Assembly (NCBI GenBank): GCA_963762075.1
Contig: CAVXJC010000008.1
Location: forward strand, 1-64,000
Length of the DNA: 64,000 nucleotides
DNA from: JAOUEA01 sp963762075
GTDB lineage: Bacteria; Actinomycetota; UBA4738; HRBIN12
Reading direction: 5' to 3'
Translations under genes and position numbers: made by a program
In this document: positions 56,208 to 64,000 of the stretch, in pieces
How positions within the stretch are numbered: the stretch's first letter is position 1
How the letters are laid out: each line of letters begins with the position of its first letter
Notes under the pieces: model-generated
Seen by the model: only the letters and a program-made list of their open reading frames with translations
Told to the model about the DNA's origin: nothing
The model's database searches: none

Positions 56208-57065
56208 CTACGCCGCGCGTTCTTCGATCGTGATCGACTCGATGTAGACGGCCTCCGTCGGCACGCTCTTCTCGCCAGGGATCCCCGGATTCTCCGTGCC
56301 CGGGATCTTCCCGATGCGTTTGACCACATCGAGCCCTTTGGTCACCTCGCCGAAGATCGTGAATTCGCCGACTTCTCCGCCTGGATCGAGCTGCGGCGCC
56401 GGCGCGAGGGTCACGAAGAATTGGCTACCGTTCGTGCCGGGCCCGCTGTTCGCATAGGCCAACAGCCCTGCTGCATCGAATGTCTGCTTCGGAGATGTCT
56501 CGATGTCGTACTGGTATCCAGGGCCGCCCGAACCGTCACCGACCGGGTCGCCGCCCTGGATGACGAATCCGTCGACGATGCGATGGAACGTGAGTCCGTC
56601 GTAGAACCCCTGGTCGGCGAGGAACACGAAGCTGTTCACGGCCACGGGCGCGATATCGGCCTTGAGCTCGACCTCGTACGTGCCGCACGAGGTCGCGACG
56701 GTCGCGACGTAAGTGGCTTCGGCGTCGATCGTCATGGGCGGCGGTCCGTTGAACTGCGGAGTCGGCCTGGCGGCCCCTGCAGGGGCCTTCGCCCCACACG
56801 CCACCTTCTCGGGTGGTTGCGCCGCTCGTTCGACCGAGCCCGACCTTGTACCAGGTTGGCTCGCGACGCTCTCCGTGGCGCTCGCCTGGGCGTCGCCGTC
56901 GCCGTCTCCCGTCAGGATCGCGTAGCCGGCGACCAGCAGCCCCACCCCCACGACCGCCCCGACCAGGCCCAATGTGAGATCCCGGCGGCGCTTGGCGGCC
57001 TTTCGCTCAGCCTGCCGGCGCGCCGCCAACTTCGCGAGCTGCTTGTCCCTCGCCCGATTCGGCAT
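56208..57065 (-). CDS. Membrane-anchored cyclophilin-type peptidyl-prolyl isomerase
   Basis: A 285-residue protein: a basic cytoplasmic start, one transmembrane segment (LTLGLVGAVVGVGLLVAGYAIL, residues about 30-51), a low-complexity linker, then a cyclophilin domain with FHRIVDGFVIQGGDP and GPGTNGSQFFVT. The domain faces outward and would assist folding of exported proteins. It lies 13 bases after the DUF501-Ppx stop, at the end of that operon. Confidence 0.93.
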   Translation of the reverse strand: MPNRARDKQLAKLAARRQAERKAAKRRRDLTLGLVGAVVGVGLLVAGYAILTGDGDGDAQASATESVASQPGTRSGSVERAAQPPEKVACGAKAPAGAARPTPQFNGPPPMTIDAEATYVATVATSCGTYEVELKADIAPVAVNSFVFLADQGFYDGLTFHRIVDGFVIQGGDPVGDGSGGPGYQYDIETSPKQTFDAAGLLAYANSGPGTNGSQFFVTLAPAPQLDPGGEVGEFTIFGEVTKGLDVVKRIGKIPGTENPGIPGEKSVPTEAVYIESITIEERAA

Positions 57066-57078
57066 ACGGCCGCAGAGG

Positions 57079-58491
57079 TTACCGGGCGAGCATCTCGAGG
57101 ACCAAGCCGTCGAGTATGTCGGTCTCGCTCACGAGCACCCGCTCGAGACCGAAGCGCCGCATCGTGGCGACGAGGATGGCCGCCCCTGCGACGATCACGT
57201 CGCCGCGCCCTGGCGCCATGACCGGCATCGCCGCACGCTCTGCGTTGGTCATCGCCGCGAGTCGGTCTCGCAACCGTTGGGCCCGCTCGAGGGTGAGCCA
57301 CGTGCGATGGATCAGATCGGGGTCGTAGCGATCGAGCTCGAGCTCGATCGCTTGCAACGTCGTCGCAGTGCCCGCGACCGCGACGAAGGTCCTGGCCTCA
57401 CCCACCGGCAGAGACGCCGCGACATCGGACAGCACGCCTTCGATGTCGGCCCCGAGCGCCTCGAGGTCCTCTTCGGTCGGGGGGTCATGTGCCAGATGCC
57501 GCTCGGTCATGCGGACGCTTCCCATGCGGGTCGAGATCGCCTGCTCTGCGCGCCCCGGTACCCGCCCGGTCACGAGCTCGGTCGAGCCACCTCCGATGTC
57601 CTGCACGGCGAACGGCCCCGACGAGGGATCGAGCCCGTGCGTCCCTCCGAGGAACGACAGAGCGGCCTCCTGCTCACCGGTGATGACCTCGAGCTCGGAT
57701 CCGGCGAGGTCGAGAGCCGCGGCGGCGTACTCCCCCCGGTTCTCGGCGTCTCGCACCGCGCTCGTCGCGCCCACTCTGATGCGCTCGGCGCCCAGCGCCC
57801 GGGCTCGTCGGCAGAACCGGCCCAAGACGACCACGGTGCGAGCCAACACTTCGGGGTCGAAACGACCGGTGCGGTCGACATCACGCCCGAGCCGCGTGAT
57901 CACCATGTCCCGCGCGAGTTCGGCGGGCGATCCGTCGACGTTCGCTCCCGGCTCTGCCACGAGCAGCCGGATCGAGTTCGTGCCTTGGTCGATGGCTGCA
58001 ACCCGTGCCGGCTTCTGCTCGGGGTGCACCGGCTCGATGCGCCCGGCGACCCACGCGCCCACCGGATCGTCGCCCCCCGCGAGCCGGTACGCGTAGTGGG
58101 CATGCAGGCACTTGATGCCGGTGCGAGTGCCGCCGACCCCACCCCACTCGAGAGCGCCCTCGAGGTCTTCGGCGCGTTCGTGAGCGTACGCGGAATGTGC
58201 ACGCTCGAGGCTCGCACTGAATCGCTCGTCGTCGCGGAGCCGCTCGTCGAGGAGGCCGATCCACCCGTCGGACTCAACCCGCGAGACCGCCTTGACCGAC
58301 TCGGGACACGTGAGCCAGAACGTCGTCGGGAAGGGGTCGCCCGCCGCGTCGAGCGGCGCGTTGCGGATCACGAGGGGATGGCCACCCGTGCATCGAGCGA
58401 CGACGGTGAACGGCGTGGTGGGCTCACGTCGAAGTTGCTCACGGACCGCCGCGAGGTCGGCGGCTCGCAGCTCACGCTGCACGGTCGACAT
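57079..58491 (-). CDS. DUF501-Ppx/GppA exopolyphosphatase fusion
   Basis: A 470-residue fusion. Residues 1 to about 155 are a DUF501 domain (RCTGGHPLVIRNAPL, FPTTFWLTCPESVKAV and KCLHAHYAYRLAGGDDP), directly followed by a Ppx/GppA phosphatase: phosphate-1 loop AAIDQGTNSIRLLVAE, catalytic region EQEAALSFLGG, and phosphate-2 loop QDIGGGSTELV. In most actinobacteria these are separate adjacent genes. The ASKHA domain would hydrolyse polyphosphate or pppGpp. Start ATG 58491 is 7 bases past the S1-protein stop, so they are co-transcribed. Confidence 0.92.
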   Translation of the reverse strand: MSTVQRELRAADLAAVREQLRREPTTPFTVVARCTGGHPLVIRNAPLDAAGDPFPTTFWLTCPESVKAVSRVESDGWIGLLDERLRDDERFSASLERAHSAYAHERAEDLEGALEWGGVGGTRTGIKCLHAHYAYRLAGGDDPVGAWVAGRIEPVHPEQKPARVAAIDQGTNSIRLLVAEPGANVDGSPAELARDMVITRLGRDVDRTGRFDPEVLARTVVVLGRFCRRARALGAERIRVGATSAVRDAENRGEYAAAALDLAGSELEVITGEQEAALSFLGGTHGLDPSSGPFAVQDIGGGSTELVTGRVPGRAEQAISTRMGSVRMTERHLAHDPPTEEDLEALGADIEGVLSDVAASLPVGEARTFVAVAGTATTLQAIELELDRYDPDLIHRTWLTLERAQRLRDRLAAMTNAERAAMPVMAPGRGDVIVAGAAILVATMRRFGLERVLVSETDILDGLVLEMLAR

Positions 58492-58498
58492 CGGAGCG

Positions 58499-58837
58499 CT
58501 ACTTGCGCTTGTGCTCGACGGCTCGCTTGTAGTCGACGAGTCGCTCCTCGCTCTGGCGCATGAACTTCTTGAGCATCTGTTCGAACTCGGGGTCGGATCC
58601 GCGGCGCGGCCGCGGCGGGGCGGGATCCTGCAGCGCCTTGATCGAGAGATCGATCTTGCCGTCTTCCTTGATCGCCCGCACCTTGGCCTGCACCACATCT
58701 CCCTCACGGAGATGCTCGTGCACATCCTTGACGTAGTTGCGATCGATCTCGGAGATGTGGACCAATCCGAGGCGGCCATCCTCGAGCTTGAGGAAGGCTC
58801 CGTATGGCGTGATGCGCTCGACGGTGCCGTCGATCAC
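58499..58837 (-). CDS. S1 RNA-binding domain protein
   Basis: A small S1-fold protein: GTVERITPYGAFLKLEDGR, LVHISEID and VVQAKVRAIKEDGKIDLSIKAL give the full OB-fold, followed by a charged tail. GTG 58837 is the first normal start codon but cuts off the first strand; the preferred start may be an ATC at 58861, which has AAAGGGG 8 bases upstream and would add EIEIGA before the fold. Such S1 proteins bind RNA or ribosomes; role unknown. Confidence 0.8.
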   Translation of the reverse strand: MIDGTVERITPYGAFLKLEDGRLGLVHISEIDRNYVKDVHEHLREGDVVQAKVRAIKEDGKIDLSIKALQDPAPPRPRRGSDPEFEQMLKKFMRQSEERLVDYKRAVEHKRK

Positions 58838-58975
58838 CGCGCCGATCTCGATCTCTGCGATGTCAGATGCCCCTTTCCGTTGGTATCCCGGAAGTTCCGG
58901 AACAGGCGGTCAGTGTGCGGGAAAGGCCCACCCCCGTCAATCGAAGGCTTCCAGCATGCTCGGGCTGTGCCTCGG

Positions 58976-59143
58976 TCAGAAGCCGATGCGGCAATCACCG
59001 CCCGGAACTGGCGCGCACTCGGCGAGGAATGGCAGGAACTGCGAAACGCTGGCCGCGGCAACGACCACGCCGATCACGAAGAGGGCCGTCATCGCGACGA
59101 TTGGCTTCCATCGCGCGATCACACGGCGCCGGTTGCCGATCAT
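58976..59143 (-). CDS. Small single-pass membrane protein
   Basis: A 55-residue ORF with a basic N-terminus (MIGNRRRVIARWK), one strong transmembrane helix (IVAMTALFVIGVVVAAASV) and a short outer tail with two Cys (ECAPVPGGDC). The positive-inside pattern and Cys pair look like a real small membrane protein. Upstream ribosome site is weak. No family recognised. Confidence 0.5.
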   Translation of the reverse strand: MIGNRRRVIARWKPIVAMTALFVIGVVVAAASVSQFLPFLAECAPVPGGDCRIGF

Positions 59144-59182
59144 AGGGGCTCGGCGATGATCGAACGTCAGTACCATCGCTCG

Positions 59183-60040
59183 ATGCTGGTCACGCGCCTC
59201 GACGATGTGGCGACGTTCGCTCGACTCGCCGCGCCCGTCCTCGAGCACGATCCCGCCGCCAACAACCTCGTGCTCGGCATCGTGCAGTCGTTGCTGGACC
59301 GTCCCGATTCGTATGCCGGGGCGTCGTGCTGGCTCGTGGAGCACGACGGCGCACCGGTGGGCGCCGCGATCCGCACACCGCCGTATAACGTGGTGGTTGC
59401 CGATCCCCTGGACGGGGGAGCGATCGAAGCGCTCGTCGAGCGGCTGACGAGCGATGAGCCGAACTTGCCCGGTGTGACGGCGAACACTCCCTGGGTCTCA
59501 CGCTTCGCGGACCGTTGGAGTGCCGCGTCGGGATCTGCGTCCAGGACGACGATCGCGCAGGGTGTCTACTCGCTCACCTCGGTCGCGGCGCCACCCCCCG
59601 CCGCCGGCGCCGCCCGCGTTGCCTCGGCCGGTGATCGGCCGCTGCTCGAACGATGGATGCACGAGTTCGAGCGTGAAGCCCTGACCGCCATGACCATCCG
59701 GGACGAACACGCCACCCAGCGTGCCATCGATGCGAGGATCGGTGGCGGCGATGCCGCCGGCTTCACCCTCTGGGAAGTCGACGATCGCCCTGTCTCGATG
59801 ACCGGGTGGACGCGCATCACCGGCGGTGCGCGCGTCGGGCCGGTGTATACACCGCCCGCCGAACGCGGCCGAGGATACGCATCGAACCTCGTCGCCGAGG
59901 TCAGCGCGGAGTTGCTCGAGCGAGGAGCGGAGGCGTGCTTCCTCTATACGGATCTGGGGAACCCCACGTCGAACGGCATCTATCAGGTCATCGGCTACGA
60001 GCAGGTCGCCGAGTCGCTGATGATCGCGTTCGAGGGGTGA
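59183..60040 (+). CDS. GNAT acetyltransferase (two-domain)
   Basis: A 285-residue protein with a degenerate N-terminal half and a C-terminal GNAT domain: VGPVYTPPAERGRGYASNLVA holds the acetyl-CoA loop and FLYTDLGNPTSNGIYQVIGYE the C-terminal strands. ATG 59183 is chosen because TACCAT lies 6 bases upstream (leaderless pattern) and similar proteins begin MLVTRL; ATG 59156 with an AGGGG upstream is the alternative. It is inserted on the opposite strand within the enolase-Ppx region. Confidence 0.8.
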   Translation: MLVTRLDDVATFARLAAPVLEHDPAANNLVLGIVQSLLDRPDSYAGASCWLVEHDGAPVGAAIRTPPYNVVVADPLDGGAIEALVERLTSDEPNLPGVTANTPWVSRFADRWSAASGSASRTTIAQGVYSLTSVAAPPPAAGAARVASAGDRPLLERWMHEFEREALTAMTIRDEHATQRAIDARIGGGDAAGFTLWEVDDRPVSMTGWTRITGGARVGPVYTPPAERGRGYASNLVAEVSAELLERGAEACFLYTDLGNPTSNGIYQVIGYEQVAESLMIAFEG

Positions 60041-60062
60041 AGGCAACCGTCCGGCGCGCCGG

Positions 60063-60485
60063 TCAGCATTCCGGCGACGGAAGAGCGCCGTGCGTGGGCA
60101 CCATGACGAACGCGGTCTCACCGGGGCGCACGAGACCCAGGCACTGACGTGCCACTCGCTCCAGATACCTCGGGTCGTTGAGCAAGTCGATGCGATCCTC
60201 GAGCCGCGCGTTGTGACCGGTGAGCACCTCTGCCTGCCGCTCGAGGCGAGCCAGGTGGCGCCGCTGATCGATCAGGCCCCTCAGCGGCGCGACCGCGAGC
60301 GTGAGCAGGAACAGCACGACGACGCAGAGTACGACAGCGCGTGCGGTGAGCCTGGGCGTCGAGGAGCGGTCACGCGCGGGCTCGTGCCGCCCGGTGGCGC
60401 GACGGCGCGAGGTGGCTCCCGTCACATCGCGGGAGATCGTCGTATCTCGCCTCTCGGCGGCCGGGGAAGGGACCGCTGCGCTCAT
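60063..60485 (-). CDS. FtsB/DivIC-like septum formation protein
   Basis: A 140-residue bitopic protein: disordered basic cytoplasmic tail, one transmembrane helix (ARAVVLCVVVLFLLTLAVAPL, about residues 48-68), then a coiled coil (HLARLERQAEVLTGHNARLEDRIDLLND) and the DPRYLERVARQCLGLVRPGE motif of FtsB/DivIC. It would stabilise the FtsQLB divisome complex. Located three bases after enolase, the usual actinobacterial order. Confidence 0.9.
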   Translation of the reverse strand: MSAAVPSPAAERRDTTISRDVTGATSRRRATGRHEPARDRSSTPRLTARAVVLCVVVLFLLTLAVAPLRGLIDQRRHLARLERQAEVLTGHNARLEDRIDLLNDPRYLERVARQCLGLVRPGETAFVMVPTHGALPSPEC

Positions 60486-60488
60486 GCG

Positions 60489-61778
<1,290 letters not shown>

Positions 61779-61801
61779 GGGACGCCGATGGTATCCGACG
61801 C

Positions 61802-62635
61802 CTACCCCGCAGCCGGGGATTTCACGTCGCTCATCGACAGACCGTCGCCGCGACCCGGTGCCTGGCCCTGCGGCCACCTCCTGAACAGGCACGAGTGCCC
61901 GATCTCGTCGAACCCGAGGCGCGCGTAGAGGTGCCTCGGCCAGTCTTCGGCATCAGCGAACAGGAAGACGAACGTCGCGCCCGCCTTCCTCGCTTCGGCG
62001 GTGGCACGGAGCACCACGTTGCGGGCGATGCCGCGGCCACGGAACTCCTCGAGCGTGTTGACGTCCTCGATCTGTGCGACATCGCCTTCGACGTACAGCT
62101 CGCACGACCCTGCGACCTGGCGGCCGACATGCTGCGCGAAGAATCGTGCCCCGATGCCGTCGACCAGCACCTGGCGATACGACGCCATCATCTCGGCGAT
62201 GCCCGGTTCCTCTCCCCAGGGCTCCCGTCGCGAGACCTCGACGATGAACGGTCGCATCTCGGCGAGCGGGACCTCGTCGACGGCGGTGAGGTCGGGCTCC
62301 CGATCGGGATCACGACGGAGCGCCATCACCAGCATGCGCTCGATCGCGTAGCCGTGCTCCGCCATGCCCATCGCGATCGTGTCGGCGTCGTCGGCCGATG
62401 CGAACTCCACCTCGCGATGACGGAAGCCTTCGTAGGCGTGGTCGAGCGTCGCCACGACGTCGTCTGCTCTCGTCGAACCGAGAGGGCGATCGGCGATCGC
62501 GAAGTTCGCGTCGTAACGGAGCGGGAAGCCGTCGTGGAAGAACGCGGTGCCCCAAGGAAGCGACTGCTCTCGGGTCGACGTTCGGCGCATCACGTCGCCC
62601 TGGAAGGAGAACGCGCGCTCGTGATCGCTGCCCAT
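61802..62635 (-). CDS. GNAT acetyltransferase
   Basis: A 277-residue protein whose C-terminal half is a GNAT domain: AQIEDVNTLEEFRGRGIARNVV forms the acetyl-CoA loop and AEDWPRHLYARLGFDEI the C-terminal strands. The N-terminal half is a degenerate repeat of the fold. TATCCT lies 8 bases before ATG 62635. Upstream of enolase, same direction, 23-base gap. Acceptor unknown. Confidence 0.82.
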   Translation of the reverse strand: MGSDHERAFSFQGDVMRRTSTREQSLPWGTAFFHDGFPLRYDANFAIADRPLGSTRADDVVATLDHAYEGFRHREVEFASADDADTIAMGMAEHGYAIERMLVMALRRDPDREPDLTAVDEVPLAEMRPFIVEVSRREPWGEEPGIAEMMASYRQVLVDGIGARFFAQHVGRQVAGSCELYVEGDVAQIEDVNTLEEFRGRGIARNVVLRATAEARKAGATFVFLFADAEDWPRHLYARLGFDEIGHSCLFRRWPQGQAPGRGDGLSMSDVKSPAAG

Positions 62636-62738
62636 GGCGCCTGAGGATACCGGTCCGGTCGACAGCCACTAGTCTCCTCTGGACCAGTTGGACCAGCCGC
62701 TCTCGGGCCTGTCGGGAGGCGCGGGTACGATACGCCGC

Positions 62739-63689
62739 ATGGCGCGCATCTTCGTCGAGGGGTGGGACCCCGACTACGGAACACCGCTCGATCAGCGTGA
62801 CGACCTCTCTCCCGCCGAGGGCAGCGTCGACCCGACGGTGGAGACCGAGGGATGGAGCCCGATCGAAGGCATCGACGACCACGTCGACCGCATCGCCTTC
62901 GTCGACGGCGCACGTCGCATCGAAGCCAGGCTGACGCTCGACGATCCCGTGAACGGACCGACGCCCGGCCTGGTGGGCACGTTGGCGGTCGGTGCGGTCA
63001 TCTGGCACCGCCACGAGCGACGGTCCGAAGTCGCCGACGTTCGCATCGAGCGGTGGGCCGTGCTGGCCGGTGGAAACGACGAGCAGATGCCGACGGTCGA
63101 CCTCGAGCCGGGTGTCGGCACGACCCGGGTGCCGGGCGACGACCCTTCCTTGTTGATGATGGCCTTGCAGTCGAAGATGCGGGACGCCGAGGGCCAGTGC
63201 GCCGAGGCGCTGTCGGCTCACTGCGCCGTGGTGGCCGACGGACCGCTCAAGAAGGTCCGCGAGCACTCCACCGTCGGCTACGTGAAGACCCACCGCGTCA
63301 CCTATCTCGAGCCAGAGCACAACCGGGTCATCGCCGAGCTCGCGCCGGGGCAACGAACGCCGATGTTCTGCATCGCGATCGACACGCCGTACGCACGCTA
63401 TTCCTGGTACCTGCGCCTCGCCGTGCTGCAGGGCGGCCATTCCTGGACGGGCGTGATCCGATGCGAGACGTCTGCACACCTGGCCGTGGCAGAGGCCGCG
63501 GCGATCGCCGATCGCACGGCGGCCGTGCTCCCCCTGGTCGCGAGCGAGCCCCAGGTCGACCCGAGAGCGCCCCAGAACCTCGTGCCGATCGGTGCCCTCG
63601 AGCGCGAGCTCCGCCATCGAATGGGCGATCGGGGCCTCGTCTTCCGGGCGCTGCGACATGCGGTCGTGGAACGGCGGATCGCATCGTGA
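62739..63689 (+). CDS. NurA-like nuclease
   Basis: A 316-residue protein. DDHVDRIAFVDGARRIEARL near residue 50 resembles the Asp-Gly active-site motif of NurA 5'-3' nucleases, and a second acidic site lies near FCIAIDTPYARYSWY, with RLAVLQGGHSWTGVIRCE after it. The identification leans on the overlapping HerA-like ATPase gene. HerA-NurA pairs resect DNA ends in archaea and some bacteria and appear in several anti-phage systems. TACGAT ends 7 bases before ATG 62739. Confidence 0.7.
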   Translation: MARIFVEGWDPDYGTPLDQRDDLSPAEGSVDPTVETEGWSPIEGIDDHVDRIAFVDGARRIEARLTLDDPVNGPTPGLVGTLAVGAVIWHRHERRSEVADVRIERWAVLAGGNDEQMPTVDLEPGVGTTRVPGDDPSLLMMALQSKMRDAEGQCAEALSAHCAVVADGPLKKVREHSTVGYVKTHRVTYLEPEHNRVIAELAPGQRTPMFCIAIDTPYARYSWYLRLAVLQGGHSWTGVIRCETSAHLAVAEAAAIADRTAAVLPLVASEPQVDPRAPQNLVPIGALERELRHRMGDRGLVFRALRHAVVERRIAS

Positions 63690-64000
63690 GCGCCGAGCCC
63701 GTGCAGGTCGGGCGCGTGCTCGGCTCCCAGCATTCGTCGACGAGCGCGTTCCGTGTGGTGCTCGACGATGACGACTTCCTGCAGCTCGACGACCTCGTCG
63801 TCGTGCACACCCAGGTGCCGAAGGCGGGCGAGGTGCGCACCTACGGCGTCGTCACCGAGGCCGAGGCGGTCTACGAGGGCGCGTCGTACGAGAGCGACAC
63901 GCATCGCATCGCCGAGCTGGGCATCATGCCGGCGGCCAAGGTGCGGAGCGCGCAAGTGCAGGTGACCCGGGTCGACCCCGAGGTATGGGTCTCCCCCGAC
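63686..64000 (+). CDS. HerA-like helicase/ATPase, N-terminal part, runs off the window
   Basis: GTG 63686 overlaps the NurA-like stop (GTGA), implying coupled translation. The 105 visible residues form a HAS-barrel: QVGRVLGSQHSSTSAFRVVL, DDFLQLDDLVVVHTQVP and VRTYGVVTEAEAVYEG, followed by VTRVDPEVWVSPD, the usual lead into the HerA RecA-like ATPase domain. Walker motifs lie beyond 64000. It would form a hexameric DNA translocase working with the upstream nuclease. Confidence 0.8.
   Translation, partial: MSAEPVQVGRVLGSQHSSTSAFRVVLDDDDFLQLDDLVVVHTQVPKAGEVRTYGVVTEAEAVYEGASYESDTHRIAELGIMPAAKVRSAQVQVTRVDPEVWVSPD

Overview
The window is GC-rich, densely coded DNA of actinobacterial character. Supporting signs are the enolase - FtsB-like septum protein - DUF501 - Ppx/GppA neighbourhood, a LigD-type polymerase and ligase on separate genes, TypA, an acyl-ACP desaturase, many GTG starts, and many genes without a Shine-Dalgarno sequence but with a TANNNT hexamer just upstream of the start (leaderless transcripts). 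I read it as an uncultured, probably deep-branching Actinomycetota genome fragment; class and genus cannot be fixed from the sequence alone.

Layout. 1-3.56 kb is damaged and unlike the rest: a LuxR-type ATPase regulator with many frameshifts, an ECF sigma factor stub, and the C-terminal end of an IS110 transposase fused to a truncated secreted GH26-like glycosidase (possible contig chimera). 5.0-9.9 kb is a surface-polysaccharide locus: GT2 glycosyltransferase and sulfotransferase in translational coupling, facing a Wzy/ligase-like membrane protein and a Wzc-like tyrosine kinase. 10-18.4 kb holds a histidine phosphatase, a secreted beta-propeller-like protein, a CPA2 antiporter, three adjacent secreted metallophosphoesterases of different architecture and a sulfotransferase-like protein.

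19.6-27.7 kb is the most striking block: six consecutive same-strand genes for hydroxypyruvate reductase, PEP carboxylase, serine-glyoxylate aminotransferase, malyl-CoA lyase and the two subunits of a malate-CoA ligase. Together with enolase (60.5-61.8 kb) these cover most of the serine cycle of C1 assimilation, which is unexpected in an actinobacterium. A PAS-GGDEF-EAL protein follows. 30-39.4 kb has split LigD polymerase and ligase around a hemerythrin protein, TypA, an OsmC protein, a polyamine ABC transporter lacking its ATPase, and PPK2.

At 39.4-40.0 kb lies a thioredoxin-fold lipoprotein whose first active-site Cys codon is TGA, followed by a hairpin: a candidate selenoprotein. 40-47.7 kb carries an epimerase, class I aldolase, L,D-transpeptidase, a DinB-like protein, a UGT-like glycosyltransferase, a secreted metallopeptidase-like protein and an acyl-ACP desaturase. 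48-51.3 kb is the classic FAD oxidase - DUF1365 - cyclopropane synthase operon. 52-64 kb contains an aldehyde dehydrogenase, tRNA-Leu(UAA), adenosine deaminase, a UDP-sugar dehydrogenase, two peptidyl-prolyl isomerase genes counting the one at 18.4 kb, a DUF501-Ppx fusion, an S1 protein, FtsB, enolase, acetyltransferases and a NurA-HerA pair running off the right edge.

Single-base indels break several otherwise intact genes (near 16.35, 39.51, 41.38, 41.69 and 44.47 kb). They look like residual sequencing errors rather than decay, so those genes are annotated as single CDSs with a noted frameshift.
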